64,000 nt of DNA from [Empedobacter] haloabium (GCA_008011715.2 CP136508.1:4774001-4838000), one strand, 5' to 3'; shown: positions 18,731 to 28,116, counted from the stretch's first letter. Made by a program: numbers and translations. Notes: generated from the sequence alone by a model not told the origin.

Positions 18731-19660
18731 TTAAGCCCGGTCCGCCACGCGCTCGCCCATGATGCCGGACGGCCGCACGGTCAGCACGAGGATCAGCACG
18801 ATGAACGCGAAAATGTCCTGGTAGTGGCTGCCCAGGAAGCCGCCGGTGAAGTCGCCGATGTAGCCGGCGCCCAGGCTCTCGATAATGCCCAGCACGATGC
18901 CGCCGATCATGGCGCCATAGATGTTGCCGATACCGCCCAGCACCGCCGCGCAGAAGGCCTTCAGGCCGGGAATCGTGCCCATCGCGAACTGGATCGACGC
19001 ATAGTTGGCGCCCCACATCACGCCGGCCACGGCGGCCAGCGCGGCGCCGATGGCGAAGGTGTAGACGATGACGCGGTTCGAATCGACGCCCATCAGGCCG
19101 GCAACCCGCGGGTTCTCCGCGACGGCGCGCATGGCACGGCCCATCTTGGTTTTCTCGACCAGCAGCACCAGGCCGCCCATCGACAGCGCGGCCAGCGCCA
19201 GCAGCAGAACCTGCGTGATGCTGATGACGGCACCACCCACGGCGATCGGCTCGGTGGACAGCAGTTGCGGGAACGGCAGCGGGTTGCGGCCCCAGATCAT
19301 CATCGCGAACGTCTGCAGCAGGATCGACATGCCGATCGCGGTGATCAGCGGCGCCAGCCGGGGCGCGTTGCGCAGCCGTCGGTAGGCGATGCGTTCGATC
19401 AGCACATTGACGATCATGCAGCAGGGAATGGCACCCAGGATGGCGATCAGCAGCTGCAGGCCGCCGGACATTTCAGGGAAGTGGGCGCCGAGGATGTTCA
19501 GGATCGTCAGGCCGACCATGGCGCCGATCATCAGCACGTCGCCATGGGCAAAGTTGATGAGGTTCAAAACGCCGTACACCATCGTGTAGCCCAGCGCGAC
19601 CAGTGCGTACATGCTGCCCAGCACCAGCCCGTTGATGATTTGTTGGATGAAAGTATCCAT
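18731..19660 (-). CDS. livH: Branched-chain amino acid ABC transporter permease LivH
   Basis: Inner-membrane permease of 309 residues, first gene of livHMGF. It opens FIQQIINGLVLGSMYALVALGYTMVYGVLNLINFAHGD, the LivH signature; MRAVAENPRVAGLMGVD is the ATPase-contact loop. No livK/livJ binding-protein gene is adjacent, so the periplasmic receptor must be encoded elsewhere. GGGGCAAT lies upstream as an acceptable ribosome site. Confidence 0.93.
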   Translation of the reverse strand: MDTFIQQIINGLVLGSMYALVALGYTMVYGVLNLINFAHGDVLMIGAMVGLTILNILGAHFPEMSGGLQLLIAILGAIPCCMIVNVLIERIAYRRLRNAPRLAPLITAIGMSILLQTFAMMIWGRNPLPFPQLLSTEPIAVGGAVISITQVLLLALAALSMGGLVLLVEKTKMGRAMRAVAENPRVAGLMGVDSNRVIVYTFAIGAALAAVAGVMWGANYASIQFAMGTIPGLKAFCAAVLGGIGNIYGAMIGGIVLGIIESLGAGYIGDFTGGFLGSHYQDIFAFIVLILVLTVRPSGIMGERVADRA

Positions 19661-19725
19661 CGTGAGATTGCCCCTTCAGTGCGCGGCGACGGTGGATGGT
19701 GTCCCGTCCTGCTGCCGCTGCGTAA

Positions 19726-19760
19726 TAAAAACGGCACCCGGGAAGCTTCCCGCGTGCCGC
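19726..19760 (-). terminator. Terminator hairpin in the livH leader
   Basis: On the minus strand, CGGCAC...GTGCCG arms enclose a GGGAAGCTTCCC palindrome and are followed by TTTTTATT. It lies about 66 nt before livH and about 245 nt after ispH. It could end the fkpB-ispH transcript, or attenuate liv transcription if the liv promoter is upstream of it. Confidence 0.65.
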
Positions 19761-20004
19761 CGTGTTCCGCCCTGTTCCGCTGTGCCGGTCAACCGGCTGA
19801 CAGTGCTTCCAAGCGATCCTGGTCCGGCCGCTTCGCAGAAAGCAGTCGGAATGGCAATTTTTCCAAGCGTTCGCAATCATAGCGATTCCGCGCAAAAACT
19901 AAACGTGGAAAAATCGGAGCAATTCTAAATTAAATTCAGCTCTGGTGTGGCTTTCTCATCAACAGACGTTGCAAAAATGTTGTATGGATGACTTGACTTG
20001 CTCG
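19761..20004. other. Intergenic stretch between ispH and the liv leader hairpin
   Basis: AT-richer 245 bp on the 3' side of ispH. A minus-strand frame from 19895 has no coding character and runs into livH out of frame. No clear promoter pair was found; a liv promoter or a short leader RNA could lie here. Confidence 0.35.
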
Positions 20005-20931
20005 TCAGGTCAGTCCTTTCGGCAGCGGGAAGGTCACGTTTTCCTCGACGCCTTCCAGCGGCCGCACGCTTTTCACGCCCAGCTCCTTGAGCCGGTCGAT
20101 GACGGCCTGGACCAGCACCTCGGGCGCCGACGCGCCGGCCGTCACGCCCACGCGGCGGAAACCTTCCAGCCAGGCTGGATCGATCTGCTCGGCGCGGTCG
20201 ACCATATAGGCCGGCGTACCCATCTTCTGCGCCACCTCGCGCAGACGGTTCGAGTTGGAGCTGTTCGGGCTGCCGACGACGATGACGACTTCCACCTGCG
20301 GTGCCATGAACTTCACGGCTTCCTGGCGGTTCGTGGTGGCGTAGCAGATGTCGCCCTTCTTCGGCTCCTGGATGTTCGGGAAGCGCGCCTTCAAGGCGGC
20401 GATGATCTCGGCCGTGTCGTCCACCGACAATGTGGTCTGCGACACGTAGGCCAGGTGGTCGGGATTGGCCACCTGCAGCGCGGCGACGTCCTCGACCGTC
20501 TCGACGAGATGCATGCCCTCTTCCGCCTGGCCCATCGTGCCTTCGACTTCCGGGTGGCCGTCATGGCCGATCATGACGATCTCGTAGCCGGTCTTGCGCA
20601 TCTTGGCCACTTCCACGTGCACTTTCGTCACCAGCGGGCAGGTGGCGTCGAAGATCGACAGGCCGCGCGCTTCCGCCTCGGCCCGTACTGCCTTCGAGAC
20701 GCCATGCGCCGAGAACACCAGCGTGTTGCCGGCCGGGACATCGTCCAGCTCCTCGATGAAGATGGCGCCCTTGGCGCGCAGGTCGGCCACCACGTAGGCG
20801 TTGTGGACGATCTCGTGGCGCACGTAGATCGGCGAGCCGAACTGCTTCAGCGCGCGCTCGACGATTTCGATGGCACGGTCGACGCCGGCGCAAAAGCCGC
20901 GCGGCTGGGCCAGCAGGATTTCTTTGTCCAT
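20005..20931 (-). CDS. ispH: 4-hydroxy-3-methylbut-2-enyl diphosphate reductase IspH
   Basis: Last step of the MEP isoprenoid pathway, making IPP and DMAPP with a [4Fe-4S] cluster. The 308 residues hold the three cluster cysteines in [13 protein letters not shown] (C13), [11 protein letters not shown] (about 96) and [13 protein letters not shown] (about 195), plus the substrate motif [11 protein letters not shown]. It starts 10 nt after fkpB, the same pairing as in E. coli. Confidence 0.97.
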   Translation of the reverse strand: MDKEILLAQPRGFCAGVDRAIEIVERALKQFGSPIYVRHEIVHNAYVVADLRAKGAIFIEELDDVPAGNTLVFSAHGVSKAVRAEAEARGLSIFDATCPLVTKVHVEVAKMRKTGYEIVMIGHDGHPEVEGTMGQAEEGMHLVETVEDVAALQVANPDHLAYVSQTTLSVDDTAEIIAALKARFPNIQEPKKGDICYATTNRQEAVKFMAPQVEVVIVVGSPNSSNSNRLREVAQKMGTPAYMVDRAEQIDPAWLEGFRRVGVTAGASAPEVLVQAVIDRLKELGVKSVRPLEGVEENVTFPLPKGLT

Positions 20932-20941
20932 GGAGATTCGA

Positions 20942-21385
20942 TTACAGAACGGAGATAAGGTTCACTTCGAAGCGCACCGGCTGGCCAGCCAACGGGTGAT
21001 TGAAGTCGAAAATGGCGGCATCGTCGCGCAACTCGCGCAAGATGCCCGCAAAGCGGCCGCCGCCCGGCGCCGCGAAGTCGACCAGGTCGCCGACCTTGTA
21101 GTCGGCGCCCGGCACGGAATTCTCGTCCAAGGTCGCGCGCGACACCGGCTGGATCAGGTCGGGATTGCGCGGACCGAAGCCGACGCCCGGTTCCAGGTCG
21201 AACGTCTTGTGCGTGCCTTCCGGCAGGCCGATCAGCAGTTCCTCCAGCACGGGCGCCAGCTGCCCTTGGCCCAGCATCAGCGTGGCCGGGTTGCCGTTGA
21301 AGGTGGTGACGATATCGGTGCCGTCCAGCGTGGCGAGACGGTAGTGCAGCGTAAGGTAGGCAGAGGGTGTGACGACGTTGGACAT
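20942..21385 (-). CDS. fkpB: FKBP-type peptidyl-prolyl isomerase, SlpA/FkpB-like
   Basis: Prolyl isomerase and chaperone of the SlyD/SlpA subfamily. It is 147 residues from [17 protein letters not shown]; an ATG 13 codons upstream lacks family support. The FKBP fold is split by the insert-in-flap domain (about 75-125: [20 protein letters not shown]), and [16 protein letters not shown] is the highly conserved C-terminal strand. It lacks the His-rich tail of SlyD. It heads the fkpB-ispH operon. Confidence 0.92.
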   Translation of the reverse strand: MSNVVTPSAYLTLHYRLATLDGTDIVTTFNGNPATLMLGQGQLAPVLEELLIGLPEGTHKTFDLEPGVGFGPRNPDLIQPVSRATLDENSVPGADYKVGDLVDFAAPGGGRFAGILRELRDDAAIFDFNHPLAGQPVRFEVNLISVL

Positions 21386-21424
21386 GGCGGTTCGGTGAGC
21401 TTGCAAACCGTTATTGTATGCCAT

Positions 21425-21461
21425 GGGGTCTGTCCCCGCACGGGGACTGACCCCGAAGTTT
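21425..21461. repeat. GGGGTCTGTCCCC-type palindrome, copy 5
   Basis: GGGGTCTGTCCCC, GCA, then CGGGGACTGACCCCGAAGTTT. It lies in the 181-bp region between divergent fkpB and radC, so here it is upstream of genes rather than downstream. Confidence 0.8.
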
Positions 21462-21566
21462 GGCTGAGGGACTGCTCCCGAAGTTTTCCAATGCCGCCTG
21501 CGCCAGAATCAGAACGCCACGATCCCAGCCGTCGATAATGTAAGCCGATCCCCGGCGGAGGCCCCC

Positions 21567-22241
21567 ATGACGATCACCGACTGGCCCGAACAGCAACGCC
21601 CGCGCGAGCGGCTGATCCGCGACGGCGCCCAGGCATTGTCGGATGCCGAGCTGCTGGCGGTGTTCCTGCGGGTGGGCGTACCCGGCAAGAACGCCGTCGA
21701 ACTGGCGCGCGAACTGCTGCGCGAATTCGGCTCACTGCAGGCCCTGTTCGGCGCCAATCTGGCAGAATTCACCCGCATCCCGGGCCTGGGCAATGCCAAG
21801 TTCGCGCAACTGAAAGCCGTGATGGAGCTGGCCCGCCGCGCCATCAACGAGCAGCTGCGCCGCGGCGAAACGCTGAACTCGCCGCAAGCCGTGAAGGAAT
21901 ACCTGCGCCTGGCGCTGATCGGCCAGCCCTACGAATCGTTCCACGTGCTGTTCCTGGACGTGCGCAACCGCCTGATCGAGGCGCGCGAGATGTTTCGCGG
22001 CACGTTGACGCACACCAGCGTCTACCCGCGCGAGATCGTGCGCGAGGCGCTGGCCTACAACGCGGCCAGCGTGCTGCTGGCCCACAACCACCCCTCCGGC
22101 GTGCCCGACCCCAGCGAATCGGATCTCGCGCTGACGCGCACGCTGGTGCAGGCGCTGGCGCTGATCGACGTGCGCATCCTCGACCATTTCGTGGTGGCCG
22201 GGCACCGCGTGCATTCGTTCGCGGAGAACGGCCAGATCTGA
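21567..22241 (+). CDS. radC: RadC-family JAB-domain protein
   Basis: Protein of the RadC family, historically linked to DNA repair but with uncertain biochemical role. The 224 residues carry an N-terminal helix-hairpin-helix region (about 50-80: [15 protein letters not shown]) and a C-terminal JAB/MPN metal site. Metal ligands are in [18 protein letters not shown] (H-x-H ... S ... D). Its TGA abuts the convergent sulfatase-gene stop with no base between. Genes around it (fkpB, ispH, rpmB, rpmG) are its usual company. Confidence 0.93.
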   Translation: MTITDWPEQQRPRERLIRDGAQALSDAELLAVFLRVGVPGKNAVELARELLREFGSLQALFGANLAEFTRIPGLGNAKFAQLKAVMELARRAINEQLRRGETLNSPQAVKEYLRLALIGQPYESFHVLFLDVRNRLIEAREMFRGTLTHTSVYPREIVREALAYNAASVLLAHNHPSGVPDPSESDLALTRTLVQALALIDVRILDHFVVAGHRVHSFAENGQI

Positions 22242-24245
22242 TTACCTTGCCAGCTTGTAGCGCTGCTCGCGGTACAGCATCGACGGCAGCAGCACGTGCG
22301 CCATGGCCTTGTCGACCGTGTCCTTCTGCGGCGCTGTGCCCAACAGTTCGAGATGGCTGGTGGCCGGATCGTATTTCGCCGCCAGCGCCGCGCCGCCCGG
22401 GCGCAGGATGGTGGCGCCGCTGTCGTCCAGCCACGTGAAGTAATTGTCGAACTGCAGCAGCGCGCGGCCCGGCGTCGTGCTGTCGCGCACGAAGTCGCGG
22501 CCGATCATCGGGTGCTCGCTGGAGACGCCCAGCAGCGACAGCAGGGTCGGTCCCAGGTCGATCTGGCTGGCGAAGGGCTTGATGCGCTTGGGTTCGATGT
22601 CCGCGCCCAGGATCAGGCCAGGGATATGGAACTTGTGGACCGGCACCAGGCTGTCGCCGTAGACACGGTTGTCGTGGTCGGCCACGATCAGGAACACCGT
22701 GTCCTTCCAGTAGTCCTGCTGCTTGGCGGCGCGGATGAACTTGCCCAGCGCGAAATCGGCGTACTTGACGGCGTTGTTGACGGTCTGCTTGGGCTGCTCG
22801 TGCAGGTCGATCTTTCCGTCCGGGAATTCGAACGGCTCGTGGTTGGACGAACTGAAGATCAGCGTGAAGAACGGCTTGCCGGCCTTGTGCAGCTGGTCCA
22901 GGCGTTCCAGCGACTTGTCGAACAGGTCTTCGTCGGAGGCGCCCCAGCTGCCTTCGAACTTCGGTTTCATGTCGCCGCGGTCGGTGACCTTCTGGAAGCC
23001 GTTGCCGGTAAAGAATTGGCGCATATTGTCGAAGTGCGCCTCGCCGCCGTAGACGAATTCCGTGTGGTAGCCCTGCTGGCCCAGGCCCAGCGCCAGCGTG
23101 TAGAAATTCTGCTGCGCCAGCGACAGCTTGACGACGCTGCGCGCCGGCGTCGGTGCATAGCCGGCCACGACGGCCTCGATGCCGCGCACGGAGCGCGTGC
23201 CCGTCGCGTACAGCTGCTCGAACCACCAGCCCTCGCCCTTCAGCTTTTCCAGTTCCGGCGTGACCGGCAGGCCGCCCAGCGACTGCACGAAGGTCGCGCC
23301 CAGGCTTTCCTCCAGCACGATGACGAGGTTTTTCGGCCGCTCGCGCGTGAGCGCGGCTTGCTGGCGGTGCAGGGTCGGCAGCTCCGGCGACGTGAACTGG
23401 TAGCCGGCCAGCCATGGCGCGGCGCGCACCTGGGCCAGCACCTGCTCGCGCGGCATCTCGCCATAGATTTCGGACGAGCGCGCTTCCTTGCGCATCGAGG
23501 CCAGCGCGTCCAGCACGGACCAGGGCGAATTGATGATGACGGAGTTGACCATCGAATCGCCCGTCAGCGCGAACAGGGCCGGGTTGGCGGGACGGTGGTC
23601 CGTCGTCGAGCGGATCAGGCAGGCGGCCAGCAACGCGGCCAGCGGCCAGCTCAGCAGCACCTTCCACGTCGACCAGCCCGGCGCGGCGGCCGCGCCCTTC
23701 AGCAGGTGCCAGATGGCCAGGCCCAGCAGGATGGTCAGGCCGAAGCCCAGCAGTACCGTCGTGCGGTAGCCGTTCCACAAGGTCGCGGCAACTTCGCGCG
23801 GGTAGACCAGGTATTCGATGAACAGGCGGTTCGGGCGCACGTCGTATTGCAGGATGAAGCGCGGCGTGGCCAGCTCCAGGAATACGATGAGGATCAGCGC
23901 CAGCGTGGCCCACCCGACCGTGGCGACCCGCCAGGCGTGGGCCGGCAGGCGGCGCGCCAGGAACGGTGCCACCAGCGGCAGCAACAGCAGCGGCACGGCA
24001 ATGAAGTAACCCAGCAGGATCAGGTCGGCTCGCACGCCCTGCACGAGGATATCGCCAACGATGCCGGTGGCGGCCACGCGCGGCCACTGCCAGGCCACCA
24101 GGCCGAGACGCGACAGCGACAACAGAACCAGGCCCAGCAGCAGCATCTGCAGGAGGGTCGCATAAGGTCCGGCCCAGCCGGTCAGGCGGGCCAGGCGGCT
24201 TGAGCCGGCGGTCAGGAACTGCTTGGGTGCTGCGTAAATCGTCAT
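22242..24245 (-). CDS. LtaS-like sulfatase-fold phosphoglycerol/phosphoethanolamine transferase
   Basis: Inner-membrane enzyme with a large periplasmic alkaline-phosphatase-fold domain, related to lipoteichoic acid synthase and to OpgB/EptA enzymes. It has five transmembrane helices in about residues 15-210, then the catalytic domain. Metal and catalytic elements are LVIVLEESLGATF, the Thr of TGTRSVRGIEA, SSSNHEPFEFP and VADHDNRVYG. At 667 residues it is full size. The start is taken at MTIYAAPKQF (24245). It probably decorates glucans or lipids with phosphoglycerol; the acceptor is unknown. It is inserted between radC and rpmB. Confidence 0.85.
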   Translation of the reverse strand: MTIYAAPKQFLTAGSSRLARLTGWAGPYATLLQMLLLGLVLLSLSRLGLVAWQWPRVAATGIVGDILVQGVRADLILLGYFIAVPLLLLPLVAPFLARRLPAHAWRVATVGWATLALILIVFLELATPRFILQYDVRPNRLFIEYLVYPREVAATLWNGYRTTVLLGFGLTILLGLAIWHLLKGAAAAPGWSTWKVLLSWPLAALLAACLIRSTTDHRPANPALFALTGDSMVNSVIINSPWSVLDALASMRKEARSSEIYGEMPREQVLAQVRAAPWLAGYQFTSPELPTLHRQQAALTRERPKNLVIVLEESLGATFVQSLGGLPVTPELEKLKGEGWWFEQLYATGTRSVRGIEAVVAGYAPTPARSVVKLSLAQQNFYTLALGLGQQGYHTEFVYGGEAHFDNMRQFFTGNGFQKVTDRGDMKPKFEGSWGASDEDLFDKSLERLDQLHKAGKPFFTLIFSSSNHEPFEFPDGKIDLHEQPKQTVNNAVKYADFALGKFIRAAKQQDYWKDTVFLIVADHDNRVYGDSLVPVHKFHIPGLILGADIEPKRIKPFASQIDLGPTLLSLLGVSSEHPMIGRDFVRDSTTPGRALLQFDNYFTWLDDSGATILRPGGAALAAKYDPATSHLELLGTAPQKDTVDKAMAHVLLPSMLYREQRYKLAR

Positions 24246-24624
24246 CGGGATTGTCTCTTGCACGGGGATCGGGACGGGCTTCCTTGCGAACCGGAAAGCT
24301 CTCTTTATGCGGAGTGCTTTATACAGCATGCAGTTGTAACCCGGCGTTACGCCTGCGTAAAGATTTCGTTAAGCAACTTTAGTTGTGCGAGGCCGGGCTG
24401 ACAAGTTTCCGTAGGCAACGTGCAACAAGAGCCGGTTTTGCTGCGTCTCGATGCGTGGAATGTGACGTCGGCGGGAAGGAATGGTCTCGCGCCGGTCTTC
24501 CCGCCGGCGCGTCGTGGTGACGGTTTACCGTTAGATATCAAGGACTTCGCGCTCGTGCCCGGAGCGCGGCAGCAAATGTTAAATTTCTTCGTATTTGCGA
24601 GACACAATTGTTTTTCGCAAGTGA
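24246..24624. other. Divergent intergenic region between the sulfatase gene and rpmB
   Basis: About 380 bp without a gene. It contains an inverted repeat, GGCGGGAAG (near 24472) and CTTCCCGCC (near 24500). The half next to rpmB becomes AT-rich as it approaches the promoter. Confidence 0.4.
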
Positions 24625-24653
24625 TTGAAAAAGCTCAGTTTTTTCGGTATAGT
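24625..24653 (+). promoter_or_regulatory. rpmBG promoter
   Basis: TTGAAA (24625-24630), a 17-nt spacer and TATAGT (24648-24653), 41 nt before the rpmB ATG. It is a near-consensus sigma-70 promoter, as expected for ribosomal protein genes. Confidence 0.85.
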
Positions 24654-24693
24654 CTTGTTTTTTCCAATTTCGGAAGTTACTAAGGAGTGCACC

Positions 24694-24930
24694 ATGGCAC
24701 GTGTTTGCCAAGTCACTGGGAAGAAGCCGATGGTCGGCAACAATGTTTCCCATGCAAACAACAAAACCAAGCGCCGTTTCCTGCCAAACCTGCAGAATCG
24801 TCGTATCTTTGTTGAATCTGAAAACCGCTGGGTCTCCCTGCGTCTGTCCAACGCCGGTCTGCGCGTAATCGACAAGGTCGGCATCGACGCCGTCCTGGCC
24901 GACATGCGCGCTCGTGGCGAAAAAGTCTAA
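24694..24930 (+). CDS. rpmB: 50S ribosomal protein L28
   Basis: Large-subunit ribosomal protein of 78 residues. [29 protein letters not shown] is the unmistakable L28 N-terminus. AAGGAG lies 6 nt before the ATG; an upstream in-frame ATG at 24625 coincides with the promoter and is not used. It is followed 12 nt later by rpmG. Confidence 0.98.
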   Translation: MARVCQVTGKKPMVGNNVSHANNKTKRRFLPNLQNRRIFVESENRWVSLRLSNAGLRVIDKVGIDAVLADMRARGEKV

Positions 24931-24942
24931 TAGGGAGCTATC

Positions 24943-25110
24943 ATGGCAAAAACTGGCCGCGACAAAATCAAGCTGGAATCGACCGCCGGTACCGGTCACT
25001 TCTACACCACCACCAAGAACAAGCGCACGATGCCTGGCAAGATGGAGATCATGAAGTTCGATCCGAAAGCCCGCAAGCACGTGACGTACAAGGAAACCAA
25101 GATCAAGTAA
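24943..25110 (+). CDS. rpmG: 50S ribosomal protein L33
   Basis: 55-residue ribosomal protein: [20 protein letters not shown] at the start, then [21 protein letters not shown]. It lacks the CxxC zinc pairs found in some L33 forms, so it is the zinc-independent C- form. GGGAG precedes the start, and a strong terminator follows. Confidence 0.97.
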   Translation: MAKTGRDKIKLESTAGTGHFYTTTKNKRTMPGKMEIMKFDPKARKHVTYKETKIK

Positions 25111-25130
25111 TCGATCTGGTGCCCATGAAA

Positions 25131-25157
25131 AAGCCGCTCTTCGAGCGGCTTTTTTTA
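25131..25157 (+). terminator. Rho-independent terminator of rpmBG
   Basis: An 8-bp stem AGCCGCTC / GAGCGGCT with a TTC loop, then TTTTTT. Confidence 0.93.
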
Positions 25158-25158
25158 T

Positions 25159-25397
25159 GGGGACTGGCCCCGGTTTGTATCTGCGGCTGAAATGCTGCCG
25201 CTGACTGGCAAGTTCGGGGTCGTTGGGTCTGTCCCCGCAGGGGGACTGACCCTGAAGTTTACGGTGAGTCGTGGCGACGCAGGCAAACTTCGGGGTCAGT
25301 CCCCTGGGGGACAGACCCCAACGACAACCCCTGCTGCGTCTCGACGGATTTTCGGCCGCGGATGAAAACCGGGGACAGTCCCGCAGGGACAGTCCCC
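25159..25397. repeat. Cluster of GGGGACnGnCCCC palindromes, copy 6
   Basis: Four related units lie in 240 bp: 25159-25171 (GGGGACTGGCCCC), 25225-25260, 25285-25322 and 25371-25397. The second and third are about 37-bp imperfect inverted copies of each other (TTGGGTCTGTCCCC...GAAGTTT against AAACTTC...GGGACAGACCCCAA) around a 24-bp centre, so a very long stem-loop can form. The cluster separates the convergent ends of rpmG and the desaturase gene. Confidence 0.87.
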
Positions 25398-25411
25398 AAG
25401 AGACCCCATAA

Positions 25412-25435
25412 AAAACGGCCCCGCAGGGCCGTTTT
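25412..25435 (-). terminator. Terminator of the desaturase gene
   Basis: On the minus strand, AAAACGGCCC and GGGCCGTTTT arms with a short loop are followed by more T. It lies 20 bp after the desaturase stop. Confidence 0.85.
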
Positions 25436-25454
25436 CGATCAAGCGAACAGGTAG

Positions 25455-26657
25455 TTACGCGTAGCTGCGCAGCCGCAGCGAGAAGTCCTGCAGCGCCTTG
25501 ATGCCGGACGCTTCGGCACGCTGGCACCAGTCCTGCAGCTTGTGCACCAGCTCGTCGCGGGTGAAGTGCGAACGCTCCCAGATCACGCCCAGCTCGACGC
25601 GCATATTGTGCATCGTCTCCAGCGCCTTGCTGTGCTGGAACAGCTCGACCAGCTGCTGCTGCTGCGGCGCTTCCAGCTTGGCCGGCTCGCGCTGCATCAG
25701 CTTGCGGGCCGACTTCAGGAAGCCCGATTCCAGCTGCGCCTTGTGCTTCAGGTGTTCCACTTCTTCCTTCCACGCGTGCTTGACGGACGCGGCATACTTC
25801 GCCATCACGTCGTAGCGGTTGGCGATCACGGCCTGCAGCGTCTCGAAATCGGCATGCGGCTTGTTCTTGGCGAACTTCGGCTTCGGCGGCATCTTCTTGA
25901 CCTTGGCCAGGCCGACCATCTCCATGGCGCGGATGTAGCCCCAGCCGATGTCGAACTCGTACCACTTGGACGACAGCTTGGCCGACGTCGCATACGTGTG
26001 GTGGTTGTTGTGCAGCTCTTCGCCGCCGATCAGGATGCCCCACGGGAAGATGTTGGTGGCGGCGTCCGAGCAGTCGAAGTTGCGGTAGCCCCAGTAGTGG
26101 CCGATGCCGTTGATGATGCCGGCGGCGGTGACGGGAATCCACAGCATCTGCACGGCCCACACGGTGATGCCCTTGGCGCCGAACAGCATGACGTTAATGA
26201 TGAACAGTGCGGCCACGCCCTGCCAGCTGTACTTGGTGTACAGATTGCGTTCGATCCAGTCGTCCGGCGTGCCGTGGCCGTACTTGGCCAGCGTTTCCTT
26301 GTTCTTCGACTCGGCGCGGTACAGCTCGGCGCCTTCCCAGAACACCTTCTTGATGCCGCGGGTAACCGGGCTGTGCGGATCTTCTTCCGTGTCGCATTTG
26401 GCGTGGTGCTTGCGGTGGATCGCGGCCCACTCCTTCGTCACCTGGCCCGTGGTCAGCCACAGCCAGAAGCGGAAGAAGTGCGATGGGATCGCGTGCAGCT
26501 CCAGCGCGCGGTGCGCCTGGTGGCGGTGCAGGTAGATCGTGACGGATGCAATCGTGATGTGCGTAACGATCAGCGTGTACACGACCGTCTCCCAGGCGGA
26601 CAGGCCGGTAATGCCGTCGTTCAGAAATTGCAAAACAGCGTTCAAGCTAAATTCCAT
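25455..26657 (-). CDS. Acyl-lipid/acyl-CoA delta-9-type fatty acid desaturase
   Basis: Membrane di-iron enzyme introducing a double bond into saturated acyl chains, which adjusts membrane fluidity. All three histidine boxes are present: HRHQAHRA (about 44-51), HRKHH (about 81-85) and HNNHH (about 216-220). Three to four transmembrane segments surround them. The C-terminal third (about 255-400) is a charged, helical extension rich in Lys and Glu, longer than in minimal desaturases of this class. It is monocistronic, with its own terminator. Confidence 0.92.
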   Translation of the reverse strand: MEFSLNAVLQFLNDGITGLSAWETVVYTLIVTHITIASVTIYLHRHQAHRALELHAIPSHFFRFWLWLTTGQVTKEWAAIHRKHHAKCDTEEDPHSPVTRGIKKVFWEGAELYRAESKNKETLAKYGHGTPDDWIERNLYTKYSWQGVAALFIINVMLFGAKGITVWAVQMLWIPVTAAGIINGIGHYWGYRNFDCSDAATNIFPWGILIGGEELHNNHHTYATSAKLSSKWYEFDIGWGYIRAMEMVGLAKVKKMPPKPKFAKNKPHADFETLQAVIANRYDVMAKYAASVKHAWKEEVEHLKHKAQLESGFLKSARKLMQREPAKLEAPQQQQLVELFQHSKALETMHNMRVELGVIWERSHFTRDELVHKLQDWCQRAEASGIKALQDFSLRLRSYA

Positions 26658-26781
26658 TCAAGCTCCAAGAGTGATTCCCTGATTCCGATCCCTTGGGCGC
26701 GGAAATCGGGCGCCGTCGGTTGTACGACGTGTTCTGTCCGTCATTGTACGCCCAATTGGCGGTGACACGCGGAACGATAGC

Positions 26782-28116
26782 TTACCTTTCGTCCCCGCTC
26801 TGTCGCATTTCCGGCAGAGGTACCGCGGGCGGTATCGAACCGATAATGCGCATTTCGCGCTGCGGGAACGGCACCGATATCTGATTGTCTTTCAAGGCTT
26901 TCCAGATGGCCCGGTTGACATCGGACGTGACGCCGCCGCGGCCGTTTTCCGGGTCGCTGATCCAGAACCCCAGCTGCAGCTCCAGGCCGTCGGCGCCGAA
27001 GGCCAGCAAGGTGGCCGCCGGCGGGCGTTCGGTCAGCACGCGCGGCACCGTCGCGGCGGCCTCCTCCAGCAGCTTGAGCGCGAAGTCGAGGTCGGTGTCG
27101 TACGCCACCGAGACCTTCGTGCCCAGCCAGACGTACTTGCTCGTCAAGGAAGAGTTCTGCACCACGCCGGACACCAGCATCTCGTTCGGCACGATCGACT
27201 CGACCCCGTCCAGGCCGGCCAGGACCGTGTAGCGGGTGTTGATGCGGGCGACGCGGCCGCTGAACTTGTCGACGGTGATCATGTCGCCGATCGCCAGGCT
27301 GCGGTCCAGCAGGATGATGAAGCCGGACACATAGTTGCTGGCGATCTTCTGCAGGCCGAAACCGAGGCCCACACCCAGCGCGCCGCCGAACACGGACAGC
27401 ACGGTCAGGTCGATCCCCACCATGTTCAGGCTGAACAGCACGGCGATGACGATCAGCACGGCACGGCCCACCCGCGCCATGACGACGCGCAGGTTCGAAT
27501 GCAGCGTCTCCACGTGCATCAGGCGCTCTTCCAGCGCCGCGCCGGCCCACATCGCCAGCACCAGCAGCACGACCACCGACACGGCGGCCTGCAGGATTTC
27601 CGCCACCGTCACCTTGTTCTTGCCGAGATGAAGAACGATGTCGTCGAGATAGCGGTAGATGTCGTCCCAATAGCCCGTGATGTACAGCGCGAAGGCGACC
27701 CACACGACCAGCTGGAAGATCTTCTCGAACGTGAGCACGGCCGCGCCGATCTCGCCATGGCGCGCGAACACGCGCCGCAGCAGGTAGAACACGAAGCGGA
27801 TCACGGCCAGCGAGCCGAAGATCGGCAGCGCCAGCTTGATCAGGTTGATATGGTGCCAGCGCGCCAGCACGACCTGCGACAGCGCCAGCAGGCAGACGAT
27901 GGCCAGCGGCCCGACGACGCGGCCGAAGCTTTCCATGCCGAAGCGGCGCACGCCCGTGTGCGTATCGTCACCGCGCACCCAGCTGCGCAGCAGGCGCGAC
28001 AGGCCCCAGCCGAGCAGGATCGACAAAGCGATGGCCCCGACCTGCCACATCAGGCCGGGATCGCTCAGGTCGCCCAGCAGGTCGTCGATGAGTCGGTTCA
28101 GGCGCAGTTGCGTCAT
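26782..28116 (-). CDS. MscS-family mechanosensitive channel
   Basis: Inner-membrane tension-gated channel of 444 residues. Five to six transmembrane helices precede the pore helix and beta domain; TVLSVFGGALGVGLGFGLQKIASNYVSGFIILLDRS (about 235-270) is the conserved TM3/beta block with Gly/Ala packing. The start overlaps the rsmB stop (ATGA), so it is translationally coupled to rsmB. An extra N-terminal membrane region distinguishes it from the 286-residue E. coli MscS. Confidence 0.9.
   Translation of the reverse strand: MTQLRLNRLIDDLLGDLSDPGLMWQVGAIALSILLGWGLSRLLRSWVRGDDTHTGVRRFGMESFGRVVGPLAIVCLLALSQVVLARWHHINLIKLALPIFGSLAVIRFVFYLLRRVFARHGEIGAAVLTFEKIFQLVVWVAFALYITGYWDDIYRYLDDIVLHLGKNKVTVAEILQAAVSVVVLLVLAMWAGAALEERLMHVETLHSNLRVVMARVGRAVLIVIAVLFSLNMVGIDLTVLSVFGGALGVGLGFGLQKIASNYVSGFIILLDRSLAIGDMITVDKFSGRVARINTRYTVLAGLDGVESIVPNEMLVSGVVQNSSLTSKYVWLGTKVSVAYDTDLDFALKLLEEAAATVPRVLTERPPAATLLAFGADGLELQLGFWISDPENGRGGVTSDVNRAIWKALKDNQISVPFPQREMRIIGSIPPAVPLPEMRQSGDER

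Noticed and set aside
16728..19016. Single 762-codon protein covering livG and livM
   Set aside because: Only the last 255 codons match LivG; the upstream part is out-of-frame reading of livM and livH.
2344..25397. CRISPR array
   Set aside because: The repeats are palindromic, dispersed singly between unrelated genes and lack regular spacers or cas genes.
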